Below, piece after piece: positions 8,291-17,132 of a stretch of 64,000 nt of DNA. Location: contig NZ_VKAC01000002.1 of assembly GCF_008041935.1 (NCBI RefSeq), forward strand, positions 372,001 to 436,000. The letters run 5' to 3'. A model generated the notes under the pieces. That model was given only the letters and a program-made list of their open reading frames with translations. It had not been told where the DNA came from and made no database searches. A program made the translations under genes and the position numbers. Source of the stretch: Quadrisphaera setariae. GTDB lineage: Bacteria; Actinomycetota; Actinomycetes; Actinomycetales; Quadrisphaeraceae. Each line of letters starts with the position of its first letter. The first letter of the stretch is position 1.

Positions 8291-8971
8291 TCACTTGGAG
8301 CGCATGTCGATCTCCAGGACTCGACCCATCATCAGACCCAGCCGCCGCAAGGGCTCAAGGCGCGCGACGCCGTCAACCCACTGGAGTTTCCGCACGGCAG
8401 CGCGAAGGTAGTGCCAGTCGCCCCCGATCTTGTAGCGCTTTTCTGCTGCCACCTCCCCGGACTTTGCATCCTTCACCTGGAGCCACACGGTGCTTCCACG
8501 CCATTCCACCGTGCCGCCGGCTTCGGCGATCCACCGCCGGTTGCGGGACTGCTTCGGCGCAAGAGCGTAGGTAGCGGGCCACCCGGCGCTCTGCAGATCT
8601 CTCAGGAGCGATGTCCACGTACCTGGCTCCAGTGACAGGTGCTGCTCCGCCATCTCATGGGCGTCGATGAACTGGTCCCCCAGGAACTGGATCAGCTCAT
8701 CATCGGAGGCCAGCGGGAAGTCCTCCCGGTCGGTGAACAGCCGCACGTGCACGAAGCCGTCGCACTCAGTCACCCGCCGCATGCTCACGTGGTCGAACGT
8801 CGTGTGCTGCGTCCGCCACAGAGACACGTTGATCTTCTTGATAGGGGAATCCAAGTACCACGCCACAGCCCCCCAGGAGCTGAGAATTCGGCCGCAGTAC
8901 TCCTGGACTCGTCCGTGGATGGGTTCATCTACGGTGTGCAGCTCGTACCGGTATCCGACTTCGAGTCTCAC
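8291..8971 (-). CDS. Hypothetical protein, 226 residues
   Basis: I do not recognise a family. The protein is soluble and rich in aromatic residues (WTSLLRDLQSAGWPATYAL, RYKIGGDWHYL) with no signal peptide or membrane segment. Composition and third-position GC are compatible with a real gene, and no better frame overlaps it. It stands alone in an accessory stretch between an ISL3 fragment and a gene-poor region, so it may be a cargo gene. Confidence 0.5.
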   Translation of the reverse strand: MRLEVGYRYELHTVDEPIHGRVQEYCGRILSSWGAVAWYLDSPIKKINVSLWRTQHTTFDHVSMRRVTECDGFVHVRLFTDREDFPLASDDELIQFLGDQFIDAHEMAEQHLSLEPGTWTSLLRDLQSAGWPATYALAPKQSRNRRWIAEAGGTVEWRGSTVWLQVKDAKSGEVAAEKRYKIGGDWHYLRAAVRKLQWVDGVARLEPLRRLGLMMGRVLEIDMRSK

Positions 8972-9524
8972 CAGCGGTTCCTGTTCTTCGGAAGCAGTCT
9001 GCCGTTCCGTCTCGTGGGCGTCGATCAGGGGATGACCATGCCCGTGGAGGAGGTCGTCCGGGTAGGTACCGCTGGGCCGATCACGTGATGCGGTGAGCCG
9101 GTGCTGTGCGAACTGGTGGCAACTGCTTCGTGACGTCTCAGAAGCTGGCTTCCCAGCCGTCGTGGTCGCCTCCGCGCACGCCAGCGGTCATCACCGTTGC
9201 TGCGTCCACGCCACGCCATGCTCCTCGGCGATCAGGACCCGCGCCGATCCGTCCGCGGATGGCTCGGGCCTGGCCTGGCGAGCCGGCGCGCAGATGGTGC
9301 GCTCGGACGGCTGGCGCACGGCTCATCGTGGCGTGCGAGGCCCGTGGCGGCGACGAGCCTGTCGTCATGTCGCCCAGACGCTGGAGCAGGATTCATGTCG
9401 GACGAGGACCGCTGACCGTCCGCCTCGAAGCACGTCACGACGCCCCGATGCTCGGGCCGCCGTCCGTCGCAGAAGGGATCGCTCAGCGAACGCCGTGGCC
9501 GTCGGGAGTTTGGGAATGGGCGGC
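8972..9524. other. Gene-free stretch
   Basis: About 550 bases with only short, overlapping, arginine/proline-rich frames typical of random GC-rich DNA. I found no RNA gene, repeat or insertion-sequence end. Confidence 0.5.
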
Positions 9525-9734
9525 TCACATACGTGGATCGGGCAACTCAAGCGCTTCAGCAGCGGTCCGACCAGCGTTGCCCGTCCTGCTTTCGCGCCGA
9601 CTGTCTCGCATCCCGTGCTTGACTCCGAACCGCACCGCGGCGTAGAGGCCGAGGAGGACGATGGCGAGCGGTACGAGGAAAGCGACCGCCTCGCGGATGA
9701 GCAGGACCCATCCATCGGCGCTGATGCTCGGCAT
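9525..9734 (-). CDS. Small single-pass membrane protein
   Basis: About 69 residues from ATG 9734. One strongly hydrophobic segment (about residues 13-33: AVAFLVPLAIVLLGLYAAV) is followed by a basic cytoplasmic tail (KHGMRDSRRESR). An upstream ATG at 9815 would add 27 unremarkable residues. Neither start has a clear ribosome site. No family is recognised. Confidence 0.4.
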   Translation of the reverse strand: MPSISADGWVLLIREAVAFLVPLAIVLLGLYAAVRFGVKHGMRDSRRESRTGNAGRTAAEALELPDPRM

Positions 9735-9852
9735 CCCACGACCGTATGCGCTTGTTGATGTTGGCTTGGCGGAGACGCGCTGCTGCTTCGCGATCCGGTC
9801 GCCGGCTAGCGCCATGACTCACTCAGGATGGTCAGCCGGACGAGGCAACAGT

Positions 9853-9865
9853 CTGTCTCGCCCCG
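9853..9865 (+). repeat. Left terminal inverted repeat of the IS3 element
   Basis: CTGTCTCGCCCCG, identical to the inverted copy at 11171-11183. Confidence 0.85.
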
Positions 9866-9871
9866 TGTCTG

Positions 9872-10813
9872 TCAGAGACTCGGAACTAACGCCTCGACGG
9901 TAGCTGGGACGCTGATGCCAGCGGTGCTGGCGTAGTAGCCGGCCTCGAACTCCACCGGCGGGACCAGGCCCAGCTCGCCGTGCAGGCGCCGGTGGTTGAA
10001 CCAGTCCACGTACTCCGCCACCGCGATCTCCAGATCCTCGATGCCCTTCCACAGGCCCCGGTGACGGACCAGCTCGGCCTTGAACAGGGAGTTGAACGCC
10101 TCGGCCAGAGCGTTGTCATACGAGTCGCCGGTGCTCCCCACCGACGCGACAGCGCCGGCCTCGGCCAGACGCTGGGTGTAGCGAATCGCGACGTACTGCA
10201 CGCCCTTGTCCGAGTGCGCCACGACGCCGGCGACGTCGCGGCCGGCGTGCTGGCGGGTCCACAGACCCATCTCCAGGGCGTCCAGGGCCAGGTCGGTGCG
10301 CAGGCTCGTGGACACCTGCCACCCGACGACTCGCCGGCTGAAGACGTCGATGACGAACGCCGCGTACACCCACCCGGTGAACGTCCGGCAGTAGGTGATG
10401 TCAGCGACCCACAGCCGGTCCGGGGCCGGCGCTGTGAACTTCCGCTCCACCAGGTCCGCGCGGGTCTCAGGCCCCGTGCCCGGGATCGTGGTGCGGGGGC
10501 CCTTGGCCCTGCTCACACCCCGAAGCCCCGCGGCGCGCATCAAGCGTTCCACGCTGCAGCGGGCCATCGGCTGCCCGCGCCGGAGGAGTTCGGCGTGAAC
10601 CTTGCGGGAGCCGTACACGCCGTAGTTCTCCTCGTGCACCGCGCGGATCGCCGCGGTGCGAGCGGCATCGATGACCGACCTCATCGAGGGGCGCCGGGAA
10701 CGGGCGGCGTAGTAGGTGCTCGGGGCGACCTGCGTGCCAGCAGCGCTGAGCACCGTGCAGATCGGCTCGACCCCGAAGCGGTCCTTGTGGGCGTCGATGT
10801 AGGCGACGATCAC
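9872..10813 (-). CDS. IS3-family transposase OrfB (integrase catalytic subunit)
   Basis: A 313-residue DDE recombinase. The N-terminal part carries an HTH_21-like region (ENYGVYGSRKVHAELLRRG). The rve integrase core has the triad Asp in WVADITYCRTF, Asp in AHSDKGVQYV and Glu in DNALAEAFNSLFKAEL, all intact. The end WFNHRRLHGELG with PPVEFE is typical. It starts at GTG 10813, overlapping the orfA stop as GTGA. In this family OrfB is made by coupling or as an OrfAB frameshift fusion. Together with intact ends this predicts a mobile element. Confidence 0.93.
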   Translation of the reverse strand: MIVAYIDAHKDRFGVEPICTVLSAAGTQVAPSTYYAARSRRPSMRSVIDAARTAAIRAVHEENYGVYGSRKVHAELLRRGQPMARCSVERLMRAAGLRGVSRAKGPRTTIPGTGPETRADLVERKFTAPAPDRLWVADITYCRTFTGWVYAAFVIDVFSRRVVGWQVSTSLRTDLALDALEMGLWTRQHAGRDVAGVVAHSDKGVQYVAIRYTQRLAEAGAVASVGSTGDSYDNALAEAFNSLFKAELVRHRGLWKGIEDLEIAVAEYVDWFNHRRLHGELGLVPPVEFEAGYYASTAGISVPATVEALVPSL

Positions 10814-11130
10814 TTCAGTCGGCGGTCGAGCTCCGCCGCGGCGAAAAACGCTGAGGCGGTCTTGAGGATCTCGTTGGCCCGGCGCAGCTCGCGGTTCTCC
10901 CGCTCCAGCTCAGCGATCCGGCGGGCTTCGTCGGTGGTGGTGCCCGAACGCAGGCCCTCGTCGACCTCGGCCTGGGAGACCCAGTTCCTCAGCGTCTCGG
11001 CGTTGATGCCCAGCTGTCCACCGATGCGAGCCAGGGCGCCTGGGCGGGTGGCTGGGTCACGGCGGGCTTCGACCGCCATCCGGATCGCTCGCTCGCGCAG
11101 CTCATCGGGGTACTTCCTCGGTGCCGCCAT
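10810..11130 (-). CDS. IS3-family transposase OrfA (HTH, leucine zipper)
   Basis: About 106 residues starting MAAPRKYPDELRERAIRM. I chose ATG 11130 because GGAGG lies 9 bases upstream; an ATG three codons earlier would sit directly on that site. An HTH_Tnp_1-type helix-turn-helix (LARIGGQLGINAETLRNWV) is followed by a coiled coil (RIAELERENRELRRANEILK) that pairs OrfA with OrfB. It overlaps orfB by GTGA. Confidence 0.92.
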   Translation of the reverse strand: MAAPRKYPDELRERAIRMAVEARRDPATRPGALARIGGQLGINAETLRNWVSQAEVDEGLRSGTTTDEARRIAELERENRELRRANEILKTASAFFAAAELDRRLK

Positions 11131-11170
11131 GACTCTCATCCTCCAGTGGGTTGAGAGCCTCCGTCAGAGT

Positions 11171-11183
11171 CGGGGCGAGACAG
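11171..11183 (-). repeat. Right terminal inverted repeat of the IS3 element
   Basis: Inverted identical copy of 9853-9865. Confidence 0.85.
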
Positions 11184-11392
11184 GTGGTGCTGACTGCTGC
11201 GGCGACCACGATCCAAACCAAGATTGGGAGTGCGGCACCGAGGTCGTTGCGCAGCACGAGTACGAGTAGCCAGATGGTCGCAGCTGCCAGCACGGTCCTG
11301 TTCCACCAGCGCAGGACGCGTCGCTGGGTGGGGGTGGTCTGTTGGGTGGGGCGGTACGTCCCGAAGGTGTCGGCGACGGTGGTGGGATCCAC
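11184..11392 (-). pseudogene. Small membrane-protein gene cut by the IS3 element
   Basis: From GTG 11392 the frame reads DPTTVADTFGTYRP and a basic stretch, then two hydrophobic helices (TVLAAATIWLLVLVL and ALPILVWIVVAAAV), and enters the IS3 right end at Ser-Thr-Thr. On the far side of the element the same strand continues with only a few codons before a stop, so perhaps just the last residues were displaced. The original function is unknown. Confidence 0.55.
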
Positions 11393-11874
11393 GTGGGAAG
11401 TGTGTCGTTGTCTTGGCACATCGTCAGCGCAGCCGGGGCTACTCGATGCTGTTGAAAGCCTGAGAACAATGGATGCGCCTTGGAGGACCGCTTTGCGGTC
11501 AGCGTCTCGCTGACGACCGTCCACCGGGCACCCTGTGACGGTGCGTCACGAGACTCGGACCTCCGACCTGCGGGTGCACGGATACCCCGCCCGGTGGTCC
11601 GTCTCACCCAGCGGGCGCCCTACGAAGATCCGATGCTGGCTCCCGATGGGCCATGGCTTCGGCGCGCGGTCCAGTGCGAGGCGACTCGGCCCCGAACAGC
11701 TGGATCCTCAGCTGGGTCTGGCCAGCGTGGCGACGGCTCGTGCAGGTCGGCCAGCCGTCGCGTCCACTGCCGTCGCCGCGGCAGGTCGTCGCCGTGCTGC
11801 CGCGACTCGAGGTCACCGGCTCGTGGGCGTGGCTCGACCCGTCCTCGCGCCCGGTCGAGCCCGGCGGTGCCGGC
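11393..11874. other. Gene-free stretch between IS3-cut gene and methyltransferase
   Basis: About 480 bases. All frames are arginine/serine-rich shadows with no recognisable product, hairpin or repeat. Confidence 0.5.
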
Positions 11875-12702
11875 CTATGCCGGTGGGGGAGTGGTGGCGT
11901 CAGTGCCGAGGGCCCAGAAGGCGACGGCGCTGGCGGCGGCGACGTTGAGGGAGTCGACACCGCCGTGCATGGGGATGCGCACCACGGTGTCGGCGGCGGC
12001 GACGCTGGCAGGGGTCAGCCCGTCTCCCTCGGTGCCGAGCATCAGCGCCAGCTTGTCCGGGCGACGCGCGGCGAAGTCCTGCAGGGGCACGGAGTCGTCG
12101 GACAGGGCGAGGGCCGCCACGTAGAAGCCGGCGTCCTTGAGCTGGTCGATGCCGGCTGGCCACGGCTCGATGCGGGTCCAGGGCACCTGGAAGACGGTGC
12201 CCATGCTCACCCTGACGCTGCGGCGGTAGAGGGGGTCGGCGCACCGCGGTGTCACGAGGACAGCGTCCACGCCGAGACCGGCCGCTGACCTGAAGATCGC
12301 TCCGGTGTTCGTGTGGTCGACGATGTCCTCCAGGACGACGACGGTTCGCGCGTCGCGCAGGAGGTCAGCCACGGCCACGAGTGCCGGGCGGTGCATGGAG
12401 GCGATGGCGCCGCGGTGCACGTGGAAGCCGGTGATGGCCTCCAGGACGGGCTCCTCCGCCACGAACACCTGAGCGCCGGCCTCCTCGCAGGCGGTGAGGA
12501 CGTCGGTGAGGTCGGGCAGCCAGCGCGGGGCCGTGAGCAGGGAGCGCGGGCGGTGCCCGGCGCGCAGAGCGCGGCGGATGACCTGGCTCGACTCGGCGAT
12601 GAACAGGCCCTCGGCGGGCTCGCGGACGCGGCGGAGGGCGACGTCGGTGAGTCCGGTGTAGTCGACCAGGCGCGGGTCGTCGGGGCTGTCGAGGTGGATC
12701 AC
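11875..12702 (-). CDS. TrmH/SpoU-family RNA 2'-O-methyltransferase
   Basis: A 275-residue SAM-dependent enzyme that methylates ribose of rRNA or tRNA. An N-terminal substrate-binding domain (FIAESSQVIRRAL) precedes the SPOUT knot. The three knot motifs are visible: NTGAIFRSAAGLGVDAV (about 132), LMLGTEGDGL (about 224) and IPMHGGVDSLNVAAASAV (about 243). Start GTG 12702 has CAGGAG about 9 bases upstream. The target nucleotide cannot be assigned. It is transcribed alone. Confidence 0.92.
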   Translation of the reverse strand: MIHLDSPDDPRLVDYTGLTDVALRRVREPAEGLFIAESSQVIRRALRAGHRPRSLLTAPRWLPDLTDVLTACEEAGAQVFVAEEPVLEAITGFHVHRGAIASMHRPALVAVADLLRDARTVVVLEDIVDHTNTGAIFRSAAGLGVDAVLVTPRCADPLYRRSVRVSMGTVFQVPWTRIEPWPAGIDQLKDAGFYVAALALSDDSVPLQDFAARRPDKLALMLGTEGDGLTPASVAAADTVVRIPMHGGVDSLNVAAASAVAFWALGTDATTPPPA

Positions 12703-12823
12703 GGGAGGGGCTCCTGGCCGCTGGACGCGGTGCGACGGGGTGGGGCTCGCCGGGGCGGGCGGTCACCGCGACGCTACCCAGCCCGTGCTGCTGACCCACC
12801 CCGCCGCCCTCAGGCCGCCACTG

Positions 12824-13966
12824 TCAGGCCGCCTCCCGCAGCGCCGCGAACCCGTCTCGGACGGCGCCGACGAGCGCCTCCCGCTCCGCCTGGGGCGCGA
12901 ACACCGCACGAGCCGCCGTGACCTGGAACGCCTCGAGGTCGGACAGGTCGTAGCCGAAGGCGTCCACCAGCGCGGCCAGGTCCGCCGTGAGCGTGGTGGC
13001 GCTCATGAGCCGGTTGTCGGTGTTGACCGTCACGGCCAGGCCGGCGCGCCGGAGCAGGTCGAAGGGGTGGTGGGCCATCTCGGTGCCCCACCCGGCCACG
13101 GCTCCGGTGTGCAGGTTCGAGGTGGGGCTGGTCTCCAGGGCGATCCCGCGGTCGCGCACCCACGCCGCCGTCGGTCCGAGCACCGGACCATCGGGGGAGT
13201 CCGTGACGTCCAGCGCGAGGCGCACGCCGTGGCCCAGCCGCAGCGCCCGGCCGTCCAGCAGCGCCGAGTCGATGCTGGCCAGGTCGTCGGCCTCTCCGGC
13301 GTGCACGGTCACCGGCAGGTGGTGGGCCGCGAGCAGCTCGAAGGCCTCGCGGTGGTCGCTCGGCGGGAAGCCCGCCTCCGGACCGGCGATGTCGAACCCG
13401 ACCACCCCGTGGTCGCGGTGGCGCAGCGCCAGCTGCGCGATCTCCACCGAGCGGGTGTTCTGGCGCATCGCGCACAGCAGCTGGGTCACCGTGGTGCGCC
13501 CGCCAGCGCGACGCACTTCCTCGGCACCCGCCCGCAGCCCGGCGTGGACGGCCTCGACCGCCTCGTCGAGGCTGAGGTCGGCGGTCGCCATGAGCTCCGG
13601 CGCCCAGCGGACCTCGCCGTGGACGACGCCGTCCGCTGCCACGTCGAGGACGTACTCGCGGGCGACCCGCTCGAGGTTCTCCGCGGTGTGCAGCACCGCG
13701 GTGCTGACGTCGAAGGAGCGCAGGTAGTCCACCAGGGAGCCGGTGGTGGACTGCGCGAGGAACCAGGCGGCGAGATCGTCCGCGTCGGTGGTCGGCAGGT
13801 CCAGGCCCGCGCCCGGCGCGAGGTCGATGATCGTCTGGGGCCTCAGGGCGCCGTCCAGGTGGTCGTGGAGGCTGACCTTCGGCAGGGCGCGCAGCACGTC
13901 GAGGCTCGGGGGCGCGGCCACCGCCGGGGCCGCAGCACCAGCCGCGGCCGGCGTCGTCGTCCTCAT
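12824..13966 (-). CDS. add: Adenosine deaminase
   Basis: Zinc-dependent TIM-barrel hydrolase converting adenosine to inosine in purine salvage; 380 residues. Metal and catalytic motifs are present: SLHDHLDGALR (HxH zinc ligands), a Gly-Glu segment in VTVHAGEADD (catalytic Glu and zinc His), LGHGVRL (catalytic His) and VTVNTDNRLMS (zinc Asp region). The usual DDP is DNR here, slightly off consensus. A short Ala/Pro-rich tail precedes residue 20. Its ATG overlaps the stop of the upstream epimerase gene as ATGA, so the two are translationally coupled. Confidence 0.9.
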   Translation of the reverse strand: MRTTTPAAAGAAAPAVAAPPSLDVLRALPKVSLHDHLDGALRPQTIIDLAPGAGLDLPTTDADDLAAWFLAQSTTGSLVDYLRSFDVSTAVLHTAENLERVAREYVLDVAADGVVHGEVRWAPELMATADLSLDEAVEAVHAGLRAGAEEVRRAGGRTTVTQLLCAMRQNTRSVEIAQLALRHRDHGVVGFDIAGPEAGFPPSDHREAFELLAAHHLPVTVHAGEADDLASIDSALLDGRALRLGHGVRLALDVTDSPDGPVLGPTAAWVRDRGIALETSPTSNLHTGAVAGWGTEMAHHPFDLLRRAGLAVTVNTDNRLMSATTLTADLAALVDAFGYDLSDLEAFQVTAARAVFAPQAEREALVGAVRDGFAALREAA

Positions 13967-14874
13967 CGGCGGGGGTCCGCCAGCACGTCGCGCCAGGAGT
14001 GCTCCGGGGAGTACCCGAGCAGCTCGCGGGCCTTGTCGATGCTGTAGAGCGTCTCGTGAGCGCCCAGCTCGCGGCGCACCTCGACGCCGTCGTAGAAGCG
14101 CTCGACGAGCTCCTGCGTGGTGACGGCCACGGAGGTGTCGGCGTTGGCGACGTTGAACACCTGGAAGCCCAGGCCGTCGGTCTGCAGCGCCCGCAGCGTC
14201 AGCTGGCCCAGGTCGCGGGTGTCGATGTAGGCGAAGACGTTGCGCCGCCGCAGCGACGGGTCGGCCAGGAACGCGGGGAACTCCTCCTCGTACTCGTGCG
14301 GCTCGATGACGTTGTTGATCCGCAGGCCGTACACGTCGGCGCCGGAGCGGGCCTGGAAGGACCGGGCCGTCACCTCGCCGGCCACCTTGGACATCGCGTA
14401 GGAGTCCTCCGGGACCACCGGGTGCTCCTCGTCCACCGGCACGTACAACGGCTTGCGCTCGCCCTGGGCGAAGCAGATGCCGTAGGTGGTCTCCGAGGAG
14501 GCGAAGACCACCTTGCGGATGCCGAGCCGCGTCGCCGCCTCGAGCACGTTGTAGGTGCTGACGATGTTGGTGGAGAAGGTCGTCGCGTCCGGGGCGAGGA
14601 ACTCGCTGGGGATGGCGGCGTAGTGGACGACGGCGTCGTAGGCCGATGCGGTCCCGGCGTCGCGGCGAGGACCGTCGAGGTCAGCGCCGGTGGGGGTGCC
14701 CGCCATCGCCGAGTAGACCTGGCCGGCGTCGGTGAGGTCGACCCGCAGGTCCTGGACGTCCGCGTGGCGCAGGGGGGCGAGGTCGGCGTTGGTGACCCGG
14801 TGGCCCTGCGAGGCCAGGTAGGGCGCCACGTGGTGCCCGGCCTTGCCGCTGCCGCCGGTGAAGAAGATGCGCAT
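13963..14874 (-). CDS. NAD-dependent epimerase/dehydratase (extended SDR)
   Basis: About 303 residues from ATG 14874, chosen because the Rossmann motif follows at once: MRIFFTGGSGKAGHHV with TGGSGKAG (GxxGxxG). The catalytic Tyr-Lys pair is in DSYAMSKVAGE, with Ser in VVFASSETTYG. It probably oxidises, reduces or epimerises a nucleotide sugar or related substrate in the cytosol; the substrate is unknown. It is coupled to adenosine deaminase by ATGA, though no shared pathway is obvious. Confidence 0.88.
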   Translation of the reverse strand: MRIFFTGGSGKAGHHVAPYLASQGHRVTNADLAPLRHADVQDLRVDLTDAGQVYSAMAGTPTGADLDGPRRDAGTASAYDAVVHYAAIPSEFLAPDATTFSTNIVSTYNVLEAATRLGIRKVVFASSETTYGICFAQGERKPLYVPVDEEHPVVPEDSYAMSKVAGEVTARSFQARSGADVYGLRINNVIEPHEYEEEFPAFLADPSLRRRNVFAYIDTRDLGQLTLRALQTDGLGFQVFNVANADTSVAVTTQELVERFYDGVEVRRELGAHETLYSIDKARELLGYSPEHSWRDVLADPRR

Positions 14875-15106
14875 CCGTCGAGCCAACCACCGCGCCCCCG
14901 CCAGCGCCTCGCGAGCGGCTGCCGCTCTCGGCGGAGATCGACCGTTAGCATGGGCACCGGCGTGCGGACCCGGCTCGCGGAGAGCTGGCGGGCCGCACCC
15001 CCTCCGTTGATCGTCCGGCCGCGTCGTGCCGGAGTGGTCGCCCTCCGGGGCGGTCCGGGCTGGAAACCCCGCCGACGGCACCCTCGATCTTCGAAGGAGC
15101 GCCGCT

Positions 15107-16585
15107 GTGCCCACCTCCGCCGACCCTCGGGTCGAACCTCCCGCTCACCCCGCGCCGCCCGCGGGCGGCCGTCGGGGCCCCGCCCGCGGCCACGCGACGT
15201 GGGTGCTCGTCATCACCTCCGTCACCCAGCTGCTCGTGGTCCTCGACGGCACGATCGTCGGGGTGGCGCTGCCGCACGCCCAGGCCGACCTGGGCCTGTC
15301 GGACTCCGCGCGCCAGTGGGTGGTGACGGCGTACGCCCTCGCGTTCGGCGCGCTGCTGCTGCTCGGCGGCCGCATCGCGGACTACGCCGGGCGCAAGCGC
15401 ACCTTCCTCGCGGGGCTCGTCGGGTTCGGTGCGGCCTCGGTGTGGGGCGGCCTCGCCGGCACCGGCGTCGAGCTGGTCCTCGCCCGCGCCGGGCAGGGCG
15501 TCTTCGCCGCGCTCATGGCGCCCGCGGCGCTGGCCATCCTCACCGTCACCTTCCCCAGCGGCCCCGAGCGCACCCGCGCCTTCGCCGTCTTCGGCGCCGT
15601 CTCGGGAGCGGGTGCCGCGGTGGGCCTGGTCGGCGGCGGTGTGCTCACCGACCTGCTGTCCTGGCGGTGGTGCCTGCTGGTCAACGTGCCGTTCGTCATC
15701 GCCGGGGTCGTGGCCGGAGCGCTGCTGCTGCAGGAGAGCCGCGCCGCGGGGGAGCGCCGCTACGACGTCCCCGGCGCGGTGACCGTCACCGCCGGCTTCG
15801 GGCTGCTCGTCTACGGGCTGACGGCGTTCGAGGACTCCTCCCGGACCGCGCTCGCCGTGGTCCTGGTGGTCGCGGGGACGGCGCTCCTGGCGCTGTTCGT
15901 CCTGGTCGAGCACCGCAGCACCAACCCGCTGCTGCCGCTGCGCGTGGTCACCGACCGGGTGCGCGCAGGAGCCCTCACCGTCCAGGCGCTCGTGGGGGCC
16001 GTGATGGTCGGCGCGCTGCTGTACCTCACCTTCCACCTGCAGGTGGTGCTCCAGCTCAGCCCGCTGCTGGCGGGCCTGGGCACCCTGCCCATCACCATCG
16101 CCATCTCCGCGACCGTCCCGCAGGCCGCCCGCATGCTCGACCGGCTCGGCCCCCGCCGGCAGCTCGTCGTGGGTCCCCTCGTCGGCGCGCTCGGCGTCGG
16201 GCTGCTCACCCAGGTCAGCGTCGGCGGCAGCTACTGGACGCAGGTTCTGCCCGGCCTGCTCGTCTTCGGCGTGGGCATGGGCCTCACGCTCGTGCCGCTG
16301 CAGAACGTGGCCCTGCTCGGTGTGGACGCCCGCGACTCCGGCGCCGCCTCAGCGGCGGTCACGGCGGCCAACCAGCTCGGGGGTTCGGTGGGGCTGGCTG
16401 TGCTCACCACCGTCTACGTAGCGGTCGCCGGGACCACCGGGGCCCCGGAGCGCCTCGTGGACGGCTACGCCGTGGTGTTCTGGGGCGGGGCGGGCCTGCT
16501 CGTGCTGGCGGCGGTCGCCGCAGCGGTCGCCGTGCCGAAGGGCACGAGGGTCTCCGGCGCTGACGCGCCCGTCGTCCACGTCTGA
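15107..16585 (+). CDS. MFS multidrug efflux transporter, DHA2 (EmrB/QacA) type
   Basis: About 492 residues with 14 predicted membrane helices. Start GTG 15107 is preceded by AAGGAG at 8 bases; an upstream in-frame ATG at 15026 lies in the leader. Motifs: VLDGTIVGVALP in helix 1 (motif D1), GGRIADYAGRKR in loop 2-3 (motif A) and GAVSGAGAAVGLVGGG in helix 5 (antiporter motif C). It is likely a proton-drug antiporter. It is divergent from the epimerase gene and has a GC-rich leader of up to 150 bases. Confidence 0.92.
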   Translation: MPTSADPRVEPPAHPAPPAGGRRGPARGHATWVLVITSVTQLLVVLDGTIVGVALPHAQADLGLSDSARQWVVTAYALAFGALLLLGGRIADYAGRKRTFLAGLVGFGAASVWGGLAGTGVELVLARAGQGVFAALMAPAALAILTVTFPSGPERTRAFAVFGAVSGAGAAVGLVGGGVLTDLLSWRWCLLVNVPFVIAGVVAGALLLQESRAAGERRYDVPGAVTVTAGFGLLVYGLTAFEDSSRTALAVVLVVAGTALLALFVLVEHRSTNPLLPLRVVTDRVRAGALTVQALVGAVMVGALLYLTFHLQVVLQLSPLLAGLGTLPITIAISATVPQAARMLDRLGPRRQLVVGPLVGALGVGLLTQVSVGGSYWTQVLPGLLVFGVGMGLTLVPLQNVALLGVDARDSGAASAAVTAANQLGGSVGLAVLTTVYVAVAGTTGAPERLVDGYAVVFWGGAGLLVLAAVAAAVAVPKGTRVSGADAPVVHV

Positions 16586-16609
16586 CAGGGGAGCCCGGGG
16601 CTCGTGGTG

Positions 16610-17065
16610 TCAGCCGAGCCCGAGGTCAGACGCCGGCGGGCAGCCGACACCGGTGATGCCGATGTACCCGTGGACCGTCGCGGGGTCCGTCGCCCGCGCC
16701 GCGGCTACCGCTGCGTCGCCGGGCGGCGGCAGCGCGGCGGGGTCCGCCGACGCGTCCGGCCCCCCGAAGGAGACCTGCCCGCTCGGCACCTCGTCCACGA
16801 ACACGGCGGTCGGTGCTGACGGCACGAGCACGGCCACCAGCGCGCCGTAGGAGGTGCTGGCGCTCGCCACCTCGCGCCCGCCCTGGCGAAGGCTGATGAC
16901 CACCGGCGAGCCTGAGGGGTGCTGCTCGGTCGGCCCGGCGCACACCACCACCCGGTCCACCACCGTGCCGCCGGAACGGCAGCCCGCCAGCCCGGTGACG
17001 GCGGCGAGGGCCACGAGGACGACGACGGCGCGGACGGGCCCGCGACGGACTGCGGCACGAGGCAC
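16610..17065 (-). CDS. Small lipoprotein, unknown function
   Basis: A 151-residue protein from GTG 17065 with a basic start (RRGPVR), a hydrophobic stretch and the lipobox LAGC at about residue 29, predicting attachment to the outside of the membrane. The mature part has two further Cys (VVCAGPTE, GVGCPPAS) that could bond. No family is recognised. It lies at the end of the padR strand, 68 bases after the membrane-protein gene. Confidence 0.7.
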   Translation of the reverse strand: MPRAAVRRGPVRAVVVLVALAAVTGLAGCRSGGTVVDRVVVCAGPTEQHPSGSPVVISLRQGGREVASASTSYGALVAVLVPSAPTAVFVDEVPSGQVSFGGPDASADPAALPPPGDAAVAAARATDPATVHGYIGITGVGCPPASDLGLG

Positions 17066-17132
17066 GGCTGATCACAGCACGGGAGCGGCCCCCGCGACCA
17101 GGGGCACGGGGTGGCTCAGGGGACCGGCGAGC

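Larger units (their letters stand above)
9853..11183 (-). mobile_element. IS3-family insertion sequence, apparently intact, 1331 bp
   Basis: The ends are set by identical 13-bp inverted repeats, CTGTCTCGCCCCG, at 9853-9865 and inverted at 11171-11183. Beyond them similarity continues with TCTGTCAGAG against TCTGACGGAG. The element carries the usual orfA and orfB pair, both open. It sits inside a gene for a small membrane protein whose N-terminal part remains at 11184-11392. I see no clean 3-bp target duplication. Confidence 0.85.

Noticed and set aside
8972-9524. Open frames of 70-180 codons on both strands.
   Set aside because: They are mutually overlapping and Arg/Pro/Ser-rich, with no motif and no promoter or ribosome site.
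14940-15106. Known riboswitch (SAM, TPP, guanidine) in the leader of the efflux gene.
   Set aside because: None of the conserved cores of these classes could be matched by eye.
13999-16563. Plus-strand open frame of about 850 codons across the deaminase, epimerase and MFS region.
   Set aside because: It is antisense to or out of frame with three genes that carry intact catalytic or transport motifs.
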